A DNA stretch of 64,000 nucleotides from Arthrobacter sp. AFG20 (lineage in GTDB: Bacteria; Actinomycetota; Actinomycetes; Actinomycetales; Micrococcaceae). Shown here one piece after another: positions 27,340 through 36,058 of the stretch. Each line of letters begins with the position of its first letter. Position 1 is the first letter of the stretch. Both the position numbers and the translations under genes were made by a program. The stretch is taken from positions 186,001-250,000 of the forward strand of contig NZ_PJMC01000003.1 of the NCBI RefSeq assembly GCF_002892795.1, in the 5' to 3' direction. Under the pieces are notes generated by a model that made no database searches, had not been told where the DNA came from, and saw only the letters and a program-made list of their open reading frames with translations.

Positions 27340-28914
27340 TCAGGCCTCCAGCCGGACGTCAACGAGGGGGTAGGAGTTGGTGGGCGCGAGCGCCAGGCCG
27401 TCCACCCGCTTCTGGTGGGCCAGCACCGACTTGGGAACGAAGGCCCAGGCGCACGGCCACGTGTCCCAGATTGCCTTCTGCGCGGTGGCGAGCCGCTGCT
27501 CGCGGCGCGCCGGATCCACCTCGGAGGACGCGGCCTGGATCTTGGCCTGCACGTCCGGGACCACGTAGCCCTGGTAGGTGTCGCGGGTCTTTTCCTTTTC
27601 CGCGGTTCCGGCGTACATGCCCTGCATCATGGTGATGGCCAGGCCGGTGGGGCTGCTGAAGCCGTTGCCCAGCAGGTCCCAGTCGCCCTGCTTGCCCTGG
27701 CGCCAGGCCAGGATGTTGCCGCCGGGCTCGAACTGCTGCAGCTGGGTCTTCACGCCGATGTTGCCGAACATCTCCACCAGCGCCTCCATCACGGAGGTGT
27801 CCGAGGCGAACTCGCCGGTTTCCCAGATGATCTTCAGGTTCAGGTCCGTGACGCCGAGGTTCTTCAGCGTTGCCTTGGCCTTCTCGGGATCATAGGTGTA
27901 GTTGCCGGTCTTGGCGAAGCCGGTGAGGCTGGACGGGACCACGCCTTCGGCTTCGCTGACCGAATCGACCAGGACGTCCTTGACCAGGGCCTCGCCGTCG
28001 ACCGCCCAGCTGAGTGCCTCACGGACGCGGACATCGGACAGCGGGTGGCTGGAGGGCTTGCGGAAGTTGTAGAAGATCTGGTTCAGCCGGAGGCTTGATG
28101 CCTCCGCAAGGACGACGCCGGGAAGTCCGGCCAGCTGCTCGCGCGAGTCGGGCGTGATGGAGTCGATGACGTCCACCTCGCCGCTGCGCAGCGCAATGAC
28201 GCGGCTGGATTCCTCGGGCAGGAAGCGGACCTCGACGTTGTCCACCTTGGGGGCAGGGCCCCAGTAGTTCTCGTTGCGCTTGAGGCTGTAGGTGCCGGCG
28301 CCGCGGTTGAACCTGGTCACCACGTACGGGCCGGTGCCCACGCCCTCCTGCAGCTCCTCCGGCTTGTTCTTGGCTGCCGGGCTGATCAGGATCATGCTCA
28401 TGAGGGAATCGAGGATGGGGATGGGGTTCTTGGACTCCATCCGGAACGTCCTGTCATCCACCGGAACCACCGTGGGGAATTCGGGGAAGAACCCGGCGAC
28501 GAAGGAACCCTGCACCTGCTGGTACATCTTCAGCGCCGTGGCGATGTCCTCGATGGCCACCGGGGTGCCGTCCGAGTAGCGGAGGCCTTCGCGCAGCCGC
28601 ACCGTCCACGCGGTGGGTGAGGTCATCTCGAAGCGGTCCGCCAGGACGAGGATCGGCTTGGTTTCGGGGCCGATGGCTGTCAGTCCCTGCCGCACGGCGC
28701 GCTGGACGGTGACGGCGGCGTCGAACTGGTTGAGCTTGTTGTCCAGGCTGACGAGGGACCTGTTGAGGGCCAGCGTCAGGGTGCTGGGTCCCGGGAGGCC
28801 CGTGGGGCCGGCGCACCCGGCCAGGGAGCCTGTGCCCAGGAGAAATCCGGCGGCTGCGCCGAACTGCAGGAGGCGGCGCCGTGAGATCTCACTTCCTTGA
28901 GGAAGAACGGTCAT
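27340..28914 (-). CDS. ABC transporter substrate-binding lipoprotein (SBP family 5)
   Basis: A 524-residue family 5 solute-binding protein. The N-terminus has a twin-arginine-like stretch (SRRRLLQFGAAAG) and a lipobox (LAGC), so it is exported, perhaps by Tat, and lipid-anchored. The body has the family pattern (RFEMTSPTAWTVRLREGLRYSDG, GTGPYVVTRFNRG, NENYWG). The ATG at 28914 follows GAGAGGTC; the frame extends 40 codons further without support. First gene of the importer operon; a strong dyad lies in the divergent gap to the kinase-PdxA gene. Confidence 0.92.
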   Translation of the reverse strand: MTVLPQGSEISRRRLLQFGAAAGFLLGTGSLAGCAGPTGLPGPSTLTLALNRSLVSLDNKLNQFDAAVTVQRAVRQGLTAIGPETKPILVLADRFEMTSPTAWTVRLREGLRYSDGTPVAIEDIATALKMYQQVQGSFVAGFFPEFPTVVPVDDRTFRMESKNPIPILDSLMSMILISPAAKNKPEELQEGVGTGPYVVTRFNRGAGTYSLKRNENYWGPAPKVDNVEVRFLPEESSRVIALRSGEVDVIDSITPDSREQLAGLPGVVLAEASSLRLNQIFYNFRKPSSHPLSDVRVREALSWAVDGEALVKDVLVDSVSEAEGVVPSSLTGFAKTGNYTYDPEKAKATLKNLGVTDLNLKIIWETGEFASDTSVMEALVEMFGNIGVKTQLQQFEPGGNILAWRQGKQGDWDLLGNGFSSPTGLAITMMQGMYAGTAEKEKTRDTYQGYVVPDVQAKIQAASSEVDPARREQRLATAQKAIWDTWPCAWAFVPKSVLAHQKRVDGLALAPTNSYPLVDVRLEA

Positions 28915-28990
28915 CGTTGACCTCTCGGTTGAACGGGACGGCTGGGGGCCGGATGGCCTGCGCCGTGTTACATGCATCACTCTGCCACCT

Positions 28991-29030
28991 CTGCGCGAAA
29001 TGCGCAACCGCTCTAGCGCAATCCGCGCAG
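28991..29030. promoter_or_regulatory. Operator-like dyad between divergent importer and kinase-PdxA genes
   Basis: CTGCGCGAAATGCGC (28991-29005) and GCGCAATCCGCGCAG (29016-29030) form an inverted repeat with 13 of 15 bases paired and a 10-base spacer. Inner TGCGCAA/TAGCGCA parts add further symmetry. It lies midway between the two divergent starts (28914 and 29077), where one regulator could control both; the DeoR protein at 18969 is the nearest candidate. Confidence 0.6.
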
Positions 29031-29076
29031 TCATGCCATCATGGTGCTACCGACAACCGGAAGAAGGGAGGACTAC

Positions 29077-31431
29077 GTGGCTGCAGTACTCATCCAGGCC
29101 GATGACTTTTCCGGCGCAGCAGAAGTGGGGCAATGCTTTGCAACCCAGGGGCTGGACACGCGTCTCCTCCTGTCCGCCGCGGATGCGGGCACAGTTGCCG
29201 ATGGCACAGCCACGGAAGACCCAGCCACCGGCAGCCGCCCGGACGTTTTGGTGGTCGACACCCACTCGCGGGCCGTGGCCCCGGACCTCGCCGCCGCGGC
29301 CTCGGCCGCGGTCTTCGGCAGCCCCGCTGCGGACGGCGCCCGCATCCTGTTCAAAAAGATCGATTCCCTGTGGCGGGGCAATGTTGGCCCCGAACTCGCG
29401 GCACTGTCGGCCTTGGGCCACCACGTGGTGGTGGCCGGCGCGCTCCCGCAGCTGAACCGGACAGTCGTGGGCGGCCGGCCCTTTGCCGACGGCGTCCGGC
29501 TGGACGGCACGGACCTGTGGCGGGCAGAGGCAGCGGTCCCGCCGGCGGAAATCGCGCAGCTGCTGGGCACTGGTTCTTCGGTGCAGCTTGCGGATCTGTC
29601 CATGGTGCGGTCCGGCGGCCTGCCCGGCTTCCTGTCCGGTCGCCTTTCCCGCGCCGCTCCCGCCACCGTGATCGTCGACGGCGAGACTCCGGCCGATCTG
29701 GAGGCTGTGGCGGACGCGCTGCTGGACCTGGGCTTCAGGGCCGGCGGACGTCGCATCGTGCTGGCCGGGACCGGCGGCATGGCCCTGCTGCTGGCGGCGA
29801 AACTGGGCAGCAGTTCTGCGCGGAACGCGCAAAAGCGGGAGTCGTACGGATGGACGGCCGCGGACGGACCCCAGACTGTACTGGCCGCCGTCGGCTCCGC
29901 CTCGGCGAAGGCCGCGGCGCAGCTGCGGAACCTTGAAGCCGGCGGCTTCACCACCCTCCGGATCGCTCCCGGCGAGCTGCAGCATCCGGAGGATTTCCGC
30001 TCAAGCCTCGCGAAAGCGCAGCAACTCCTGGCGGCAGGCGAGCCGGCAGCGCTGACGGTCAGCGCCGACGTCGTCAATCCGCAGGAGTCCGGCAGGATCG
30101 TGCGGAACCTCGCACAGCTGGTGGCCAATGCGGCAACAGGTCCCGCAGCAGCGGACCTGATCCTCACCGGCGGCGAAACGGCCCGCGAGGTGCTCGACGC
30201 CCTCGGCGTCCGTTCGCTGACCCCGCTGGCGTCCGTACAGCACGGCGCCGTCGTCAGCCTTTCCGACGACGGGCGGCTGGTGGGCACCAAGCCCGGCAGC
30301 TTCGGCGACAACGACGCCCTCGTCCAGCTCTACTCCGCCATCAAAGACCTCCGGTCTTCCAACAGCACTTCCCATCCCTCCCTCAAACCTGGAGCTCCAA
30401 TGACATCAGCAGTGAACGCAACCGAACAGGACGCCCGGCCCTTCATCGCCGTGACCATGGGTGACGGCGCGGGCGTGGGCCCCGAGGTGACCGTGGGCGC
30501 CCTTCTCGACCAGAACGCCTACCGGGACTGCCGCCCTGTGGTCATCGGCGACGTCCACCGGCTGCAGCTGGGCGCCAAGGCGCTCGGCGTGGAAGCGAAC
30601 ATCGTCGAGGTGGAGACGGTGGATGAGGCGGTCTTCGAGGCCGGCCGGATCAATGTGATCGACCCGAAGCTGCTTTCTGCCGACCTGCCGTGGGGCCAGG
30701 AGTCCGCCGAGGCCGGCAACGCTGCCTACCACTACATCCGAATCGCCTGCGAGCTGGGCATGGGCGGCCAGGTCCAAGGCATCTGCACGGCACCCCTGAA
30801 CAAGGCAGCGCTGCACAAGGCGGGGCACATCTACCCGGGCCACACCGAACTGCTGGCGCACTTCATGGGCGTCGAGGAAGTGTCCATGATGCTGTCCACG
30901 CCCAAGGTCAAGGTCATCCACGTCACCACGCACATCGGCCTCATCGATGCCATCAACAAGATCGAGCCCGGCCTGGTGGAGCGGACCGTGCGCCGCGGCC
31001 ACGGCGCCATGCAGCGGGCCGGCATCGCCAATCCGAAGATCGGCGTCTGCGCCATCAACCCGCACGCCGGCGAAAACGGCCTCTTCGGCTACGGCGAGGA
31101 GGCCGAGAAAATCACCCCGGCCATCGAAAAGCTCCAGGCCGACGGCATCGACGCCCGCGGCCCGCTCCCGGCCGACACGGCGTTCTTCCTGGCCGGCCGC
31201 GGCGACTATGACCTCATCGTGGCGATGTACCACGACCAGGGGCACGGACCCATCAAGGTCCTCGGCATCGAAGCCGGCGTCAACATCACCGTGGGATTGC
31301 CCGTCATCCGCACGTCTGTGGACCACGGCACCGCCTTCGACATCGCCGGCAAGGGCATCGTGGACGTGCGCAGCATGATCGAGGCGCTGCGCCAGGCGGC
31401 CGAGATGTCGCCCAGCCCCGCAGCGGCCTGA
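29077..31431 (+). CDS. Fused four-carbon acid sugar kinase (DUF1537) and PdxA-type dehydrogenase
   Basis: One 784-residue open frame contains two enzymes normally encoded separately. Residues 1 to about 430 are a DUF1537 kinase (IQADDFSGAAEVG at the N-terminus; TGGETAREVLDALGV and KPGSFGDNDAL in the ATP-binding half). Residues from about 450 are a complete PdxA-like dehydrogenase (VTMGDGAGVGPEVTVGAL, PLNKAALHKAGHIYPGHTE, THIGLIDA, CAINPHAGENGLFG, MYHDQGHGPIKVLG). In the D-threonate pathway DtnK phosphorylates the sugar acid and PdxA2 oxidises it, giving dihydroxyacetone phosphate after decarboxylation. The GTG at 29077 has GGGAGG 5 bases away; the ATG at 29041 does not. An internal ATG at 30400 (residue 442) with GGAG upstream could also give free PdxA. 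Confidence 0.88.
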   Translation: MAAVLIQADDFSGAAEVGQCFATQGLDTRLLLSAADAGTVADGTATEDPATGSRPDVLVVDTHSRAVAPDLAAAASAAVFGSPAADGARILFKKIDSLWRGNVGPELAALSALGHHVVVAGALPQLNRTVVGGRPFADGVRLDGTDLWRAEAAVPPAEIAQLLGTGSSVQLADLSMVRSGGLPGFLSGRLSRAAPATVIVDGETPADLEAVADALLDLGFRAGGRRIVLAGTGGMALLLAAKLGSSSARNAQKRESYGWTAADGPQTVLAAVGSASAKAAAQLRNLEAGGFTTLRIAPGELQHPEDFRSSLAKAQQLLAAGEPAALTVSADVVNPQESGRIVRNLAQLVANAATGPAAADLILTGGETAREVLDALGVRSLTPLASVQHGAVVSLSDDGRLVGTKPGSFGDNDALVQLYSAIKDLRSSNSTSHPSLKPGAPMTSAVNATEQDARPFIAVTMGDGAGVGPEVTVGALLDQNAYRDCRPVVIGDVHRLQLGAKALGVEANIVEVETVDEAVFEAGRINVIDPKLLSADLPWGQESAEAGNAAYHYIRIACELGMGGQVQGICTAPLNKAALHKAGHIYPGHTELLAHFMGVEEVSMMLSTPKVKVIHVTTHIGLIDAINKIEPGLVERTVRRGHGAMQRAGIANPKIGVCAINPHAGENGLFGYGEEAEKITPAIEKLQADGIDARGPLPADTAFFLAGRGDYDLIVAMYHDQGHGPIKVLGIEAGVNITVGLPVIRTSVDHGTAFDIAGKGIVDVRSMIEALRQAAEMSPSPAAA

Positions 31432-31455
31432 GCACTACCGCGGCAGGGCTGACAG

Positions 31456-32232
31456 TCAGGAAATCTGCAGGCCGCCGTTGATGTCGTACGTCGAGGCGGT
31501 GATGTAACCGGCGTCCTCCCCCATCAGGAACACCATCAGGGCGGCAATGTCGCGGACAGTTCCCACCCGGCCCACGAGGATGTCCCTGGCCATGTCCGCC
31601 TTGCGTTCGTCGGTCAGGGTGCCGCCCATGATGTCGGTATCAACTGGGCCGGGGGCGATGCAGTTGACGGTGATGTTGTACTGGCCCATCTCCCTGGCCA
31701 GGGCCCGGGTGAAGCCGATGATAGCTGCCTTCGACGCGCTGTACGCCACCTTGGAATAGGTGCCGCCGCCACGCTGCGCGGAGATGGAGGAGACGCTGAC
31801 CACCCGGCCGAGTTTGCGCTCGATCATCCCGCGCAGCACGCGCTGGGTGACCAGGAACGTGCCGGTCATGTTGATCTTGAAGACCCGCTCCCACGCTTCG
31901 AGCGTCTCGTCCATGAACTCCGTGGGTGAGCTGATACCGGCGAGGTTCGCCAGCGCCACGATGGGCGGCATGTTGGCCTCCACGTCGTCGATGGCAGCGT
32001 TCACAGCGGCCTGGTCGGAAACGTCGGCGCCCACGCCACGGGCCAGCACGCCGTATACCGAGGAGATGTCCTCCGCAGCGCGCCGTGCCGCGTCGCCGTC
32101 GACATCGAGGATGGCCACGGACCAGCCCTCGCTGGCGAGCATTTCCGCCGTCGCCCGCCCAATGCCCCGTGCGGAAGCGGCCCCGGTCAGCACCGCGGTG
32201 CGTTCGGCCGGGAACGTGTCGTGGTGCGTCAT
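31456..32232 (-). CDS. SDR-family oxidoreductase (FabG-like)
   Basis: A 258-residue short-chain dehydrogenase with the cofactor motif TGAASARGIG (residues about 16-25), NLAGISS, the catalytic Ser in VVSVSSISA and YSASK. It is convergent with the kinase-PdxA gene and probably transcribed after the MFS gene at 32278 (45-base gap). Such enzymes are typical partners in sugar-acid pathways; direction and substrate unknown. Confidence 0.88.
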   Translation of the reverse strand: MTHHDTFPAERTAVLTGAASARGIGRATAEMLASEGWSVAILDVDGDAARRAAEDISSVYGVLARGVGADVSDQAAVNAAIDDVEANMPPIVALANLAGISSPTEFMDETLEAWERVFKINMTGTFLVTQRVLRGMIERKLGRVVSVSSISAQRGGGTYSKVAYSASKAAIIGFTRALAREMGQYNITVNCIAPGPVDTDIMGGTLTDERKADMARDILVGRVGTVRDIAALMVFLMGEDAGYITASTYDINGGLQIS

Positions 32233-32277
32233 GTCCGTGATCCCCTCTAGTGCCTGATGTCTATTAGCCGGTCTCGT

Positions 32278-33660
32278 CTAGTAGGTGGTGTCGTCGAACT
32301 CGTCGGCCGCCACCGCTTCCTCCCCCACGGCCGCGTGCGTGCCGGGCCTCACATGCCCCTCCGGGCGCCGTCGGGCGTACAGATAGGTGGCGACGGCGGT
32401 GACGGCGAGGCAGGCAGAGAGGAACATCAGGCCGGAACGGTTGTCGCCGGTGGCATCGTTGAGCAGGCCCACAATGTACGGCGCCACGAAACCGCCCAGG
32501 TTGCCGAGTGAGTTGACCATGGCAAGCCCAGCGGCGGCTGCTGCTCCCACCAGCGCCGTGGACGGCATGGCCAGGAACGGGGCGATGGCGGAGTAGATGC
32601 CCATGGCCGCGAGGGTCAACGCGATCAGCGCCAGGACGGCGTTGACCTGCACCAGGCTGCCGGCAGCGACCAGGCCGACGGCGGCCATTACCATGCTGAT
32701 GCTGGCGTGCAGAACGCGGTTGCCGGTGCGGTCGGACCGGCGGCCCCAGAAGTAAACGAACACCGCGGCGATCGTGTACGGGATGGCGACGATGAAGCCC
32801 ACCTGGGTGGTGCTGAACTTGCCAAGGGCCGCGACGATCGTGGGCATCCACAGGCCCAGGCCATAGATGCCGCAGACCAGGCCGAAGTACAGCGCCGAGT
32901 AGGCGATGGTGCGCGGATCCTTCAGGCCGGCCAGGAAGTGGTGCGGCTGGCCCTTTTGCTTGTGCGCGAGTTCCTCGTCCATGGTCCGGGTGAGCCACTC
33001 CCGCTCATCGGCGGCGAGCCAGTGCGCGTGGCTTGGCCGGTCCGTCATGAGGACGGGGGTGAGCAGGCCGAGGAGGATGGCCGGGATGCCTTCGATGATG
33101 TACAGCCACTGCCACCCGTGCAGGCCGGCGATGCCTTCCATCTGGAGCAGGAGGCCGGACACCGGGGCACCGAGCGCGTTGGAGACGGGCTGGGCGAGGA
33201 TGAAGATGCCCAGCACCAGCACGCGCTGCGGGGCGGGGAACCACAGGGTCAGGTAGAAGAGGATCGCAGGGAAGAAGCCGGCCTCGGCCGCGCCGAGCAG
33301 GAAGCGGATGATGTAGAAGGTGGTCTCACCGTTTACCAATGCCATGGCTGTGGCAAAGATGCCCCACGAGATCAGAATGCGGGCGATCCACTTCCGGGCG
33401 CCGAACCTGTACATGCCGGCGTTGCTGGGGATTTCCAGCAGTGCGTAGCCGATGAAGAACATGCCGGCGCCGAGGCCGTAGGCCGCCGCGCTGAGGCCGA
33501 TGTCCTCACTCATGGTCAGCTTGGCGAAGCCGACGTTATTCCGGTCCAGGTACGCCACGAAATAGAGCAGCACAATGAGCGGCATGAGGCGGCCGCGCAC
33601 TTTTCTAAGGGTCCGGTGGCCCAGTTCGTCCAGATGGTTCGCCGGATTCATAGCGGTCAT
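32278..33660 (-). CDS. MFS transporter, anion:cation symporter (ACS) family
   Basis: A 460-residue, twelve-segment major facilitator with the ACS signature in the first segments (LLYFVAYLDRNNVGFAKLTM, GYALLEIPSNAGMYRFGARKWIAR). Members carry tartrate, hexuronates, galactonate or phthalate with protons. The ATG at 33660 has GAGG upstream and is preferred over an upstream start. Its place beside acid-sugar enzymes suggests it imports a sugar acid, giving the cluster a second uptake route besides the ABC importer. Confidence 0.9.
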   Translation of the reverse strand: MTAMNPANHLDELGHRTLRKVRGRLMPLIVLLYFVAYLDRNNVGFAKLTMSEDIGLSAAAYGLGAGMFFIGYALLEIPSNAGMYRFGARKWIARILISWGIFATAMALVNGETTFYIIRFLLGAAEAGFFPAILFYLTLWFPAPQRVLVLGIFILAQPVSNALGAPVSGLLLQMEGIAGLHGWQWLYIIEGIPAILLGLLTPVLMTDRPSHAHWLAADEREWLTRTMDEELAHKQKGQPHHFLAGLKDPRTIAYSALYFGLVCGIYGLGLWMPTIVAALGKFSTTQVGFIVAIPYTIAAVFVYFWGRRSDRTGNRVLHASISMVMAAVGLVAAGSLVQVNAVLALIALTLAAMGIYSAIAPFLAMPSTALVGAAAAAGLAMVNSLGNLGGFVAPYIVGLLNDATGDNRSGLMFLSACLAVTAVATYLYARRRPEGHVRPGTHAAVGEEAVAADEFDDTTY

Positions 33661-33792
33661 GGTGCACCTCACAGGGAGAGACGGGCCCGCCGGTTCCTTC
33701 GGCGGAACAATTAAGGTGTACCACTCCGTCCGCAGATAGTCATTATGCTTACTAAATTCTTGGGCGAAGCGTGCCTTCTCGAATGACCGCCG

Positions 33793-34815
33793 CTAGTTCC
33801 TGCTGCCCAGCCACTCCAGCAGTTGGTCCAGCGGCCACGTGGTGATGATGCGTTCCGCCGGAACCCCGTTGCGTTCGGCCCGCTCGGCGCCGTACTGCAG
33901 GAAGTCGAGCTGCCCCGGCGCGTGGGCGTCACTGTCGATGCTGAAAAAGCAGCCGGCCTCGAGCGCCAGCTGCATCAGCTTGTCCGGCGGGTCCTGCCGT
34001 TCCGGCCGGGAGTTAATTTCGACGGCGACATTGGCTTCCGCGCAGGCCGCAAAGACCCGCGCGGCATCGAATTCTGACTCGGGACGGGTTCCGCGGGACC
34101 CCTGCAGCAGGCGGCCGGTGCAGTGGCCCAGCACGTTGGTGTGCGGATCGCGGATGCCGCCGAGCATCCGCTCCGTCATGGTGCGCCGGTCCGAGCGGAG
34201 CTTGGAGTGCACGCTGGCCACCACCACGTCCAGCCGGTCCAGCATCTCGGGCGTCTGGTCCAGCTCGCCGCTTTCCAGGATGTCCACCTCGATCCCGGAC
34301 AGCAGCCGGAAGCCGCCGTCGGCGTCGCCGTTCAGCCCGGCCACCACGTCCAGCTGCTCGGTGAGCCGCTCGGCAGTCAGGCCGTTGGCGATCTTGAGGT
34401 TCGGCGAGTGGTCCGTCAGGGCAAGGTATTCCCGGCCCAGGTGCCGGGCTGCGGCGGCCATCAGCTCCGGCGGAGAACCGCCGTCGGACCAGTCACTGTG
34501 GCTGTGCAGGTCGCCGCGGAGCTGCTTGCGGAGCCCGTCTCCCCCGGCCGCGAGCGGCTTGGCGCCGCCCTGCCGCAGCTTTTCCAGATAGTCGGGCACC
34601 CCGCCGTCCACAGCCTGCCGGATGACGTTAAAGGTGGTGTCCCCGATCCCCTTCGTCCGCTTGAGCCTGCCGTCGCGGGCGCGCTCCGCCACCTCTTCCG
34701 ACGCCAGTCCGCTGATGGCGCCGGCCGCCTTCCGGAATGCCTGGACCTTGAACGTCGGCGCGGCGGAGCGCTCGAGCCAGAAGGCGATCTCGTTGAGGGC
34801 GTCAGCGGCGTCCAT
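33793..34815 (-). CDS. PHP-domain protein with helix-hairpin-helix N-terminus (PolX-like, no polymerase domain)
   Basis: The 340-residue protein starts with a PolX-like helical domain (ALNEIAFWLERSAAPTFKVQ, then KRTKGIGDTTFNVI as a helix-hairpin-helix, about residues 5-75) and continues into a PHP phosphoesterase domain (about 100-335) with metal motifs DLHSHSDWSDG, LTDHSPN, GIEVDI, ASVHSKL, GHCTG, EINSR and DSDAHAP. The nucleotidyltransferase domain between these parts in full PolX is absent, as in many actinobacterial relatives. A phosphoesterase or nuclease role is likely. It is followed by a VOC gene six bases upstream of its start, so they may be cotranscribed. Confidence 0.87.
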   Translation of the reverse strand: MDAADALNEIAFWLERSAAPTFKVQAFRKAAGAISGLASEEVAERARDGRLKRTKGIGDTTFNVIRQAVDGGVPDYLEKLRQGGAKPLAAGGDGLRKQLRGDLHSHSDWSDGGSPPELMAAAARHLGREYLALTDHSPNLKIANGLTAERLTEQLDVVAGLNGDADGGFRLLSGIEVDILESGELDQTPEMLDRLDVVVASVHSKLRSDRRTMTERMLGGIRDPHTNVLGHCTGRLLQGSRGTRPESEFDAARVFAACAEANVAVEINSRPERQDPPDKLMQLALEAGCFFSIDSDAHAPGQLDFLQYGAERAERNGVPAERIITTWPLDQLLEWLGSRN

Positions 34816-34821
34816 TCAGTG

Positions 34822-35199
34822 CTAGTCCTGGTGCAGCTGGATGTAGTTCCCGCAGCCGTCATCGAAGACTGCGGAGATCCCGGACGGATCCTCGGCGGGC
34901 TCGCCCCGGAACTGGACGCCGGCGGCGGACAGCCGCTCATACTCAGCCTGGACGTCCGGTGCGCCAAAGACGATGGCAGGGATCCCGGCGTCGTACAGTC
35001 CCTTGCTGTAGGCGGAGGCGATGGGGTTGTCGCTGGGCTCCAGCAGCAGTCCCGCACCGGAGGCCGCTCCGGGGTCCTTGATGATGAAGAGGTTGTGCTC
35101 GGGCATGGCCATGAGCGTGTCGAAGCCGAGGGTCTCCGTGTAGAAGGAGTGCGCCGCGGCAGGGTCCTGGACGTGGATGCTGCACATTTTGAGTCGCAT
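34822..35199 (-). CDS. VOC-family (glyoxalase-like) protein
   Basis: A 125-residue single-unit vicinal oxygen chelate protein with two beta-alpha-beta-beta-beta modules: MCSIHVQDPAAAHSFYTETLGF at the start, AIVFGAPDVQAEYERLSAAGV in the middle, and VFDDGCGNYIQLHQD at the end. It resembles small glyoxalase or bleomycin-resistance-like proteins of unknown function. The frame extends upstream to 35418, but homology begins at MRLKMCS and I place the start there. Confidence 0.82.
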   Translation of the reverse strand: MRLKMCSIHVQDPAAAHSFYTETLGFDTLMAMPEHNLFIIKDPGAASGAGLLLEPSDNPIASAYSKGLYDAGIPAIVFGAPDVQAEYERLSAAGVQFRGEPAEDPSGISAVFDDGCGNYIQLHQD

Positions 35200-35323
35200 G
35201 GCGCCTACGCTACGCCGCACGGCCGCCGCTGCAAACCGCCCCATTGACCGGCGCTTCCGTATCCGCTGCAATTTAAGTGCGGCCCGAATTGCCGGGCAGC
35301 GCCCGTCCTTGGGAGGTGCAGTG

Positions 35324-35965
35324 GTGCCCGCAGTTTCCGAAGCCGCCCCCTGGGGGCTGCTGCAACTGGTCCTCTGGAGCGCAGTGCTGGCGGCCGCAGT
35401 CGCCTGCACGGTTTTCATCGTGCGCCATCACTTAAAGACGTCCGACGGCGACAGTCCAGACCTGCTGTTCTGGGACCTGTTCGGCGGCGCGGTGGTGATC
35501 GCCCCGGCCCTGCTCATCCCCGCGGTTGCCTCGCCGTCTGCGGGCCTGGCCCTGGTCGCCGTGGCAGGGGTGAGCGGCCTGGCCGCCTACCGCAGCAGCC
35601 CTGCGGTGCTCACCTGGTACGAAACCCGGCGGCGCCGGCGGGTGGACGGCCCGCTGTGCCGGGCGGCCGCCGTCGTGCATGAAGAGATCGTTGGACGCTG
35701 GGCGCGCTACGAACTCGACCCCGCGCTGGCCATCAGCTATCCGGACCTTGCGGACGTCGCACGGCCTGAGACCGCTGATTTTGTGAAGGCCCTGCGGGAA
35801 GCGGAGTCGCTGAAAGCTGCCTGGGATTCCGGCTACCCGCATGCCGTGGACCGCCTCGGCCAGGCGCTGGACCGCGCGGAAACCGCAGCGGGAGTCCCGG
35901 CGAGCCTGCGGCCAGCCCCAATCTCACAGCCCGCGAGGTTCACAGGCACAGCACAGCGGCGGTGA
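35324..35965 (+). CDS. Hypothetical membrane protein
   Basis: A 213-residue protein of unknown family. Residues about 10-35 and 48-90 are hydrophobic (two or three membrane segments), after which comes a basic RRRRR stretch and a soluble helical tail of about 110 residues, presumably cytoplasmic. GGGAGG lies 7 bases before the GTG at 35324; the open frame further upstream overlaps the divergent VOC gene and is unlikely to be translated. Confidence 0.65.
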   Translation: MPAVSEAAPWGLLQLVLWSAVLAAAVACTVFIVRHHLKTSDGDSPDLLFWDLFGGAVVIAPALLIPAVASPSAGLALVAVAGVSGLAAYRSSPAVLTWYETRRRRRVDGPLCRAAAVVHEEIVGRWARYELDPALAISYPDLADVARPETADFVKALREAESLKAAWDSGYPHAVDRLGQALDRAETAAGVPASLRPAPISQPARFTGTAQRR

Positions 35966-36058
35966 AGCCGCATCACACACCCGAATCGGACTATTTTCCC
36001 AGGCCGCACCAGCGGCCGGCCCGGTCTTTCGCCGGGCCCGGAGAATAGGAGATTCACA

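Noticed and set aside
29041..29076. ATG at 29041 as start of the kinase-PdxA gene
   Set aside because: The GTG at 29077 has a strong GGGAGG at good spacing and gives the usual N-terminus; the ATG has no ribosome site.
33740..33760. Fourth GntR site (CTTACTAAATTCTTGG) upstream of the ACS transporter
   Set aside because: Only the ACTAAATT flank matches; the second half-site CAAT is missing.
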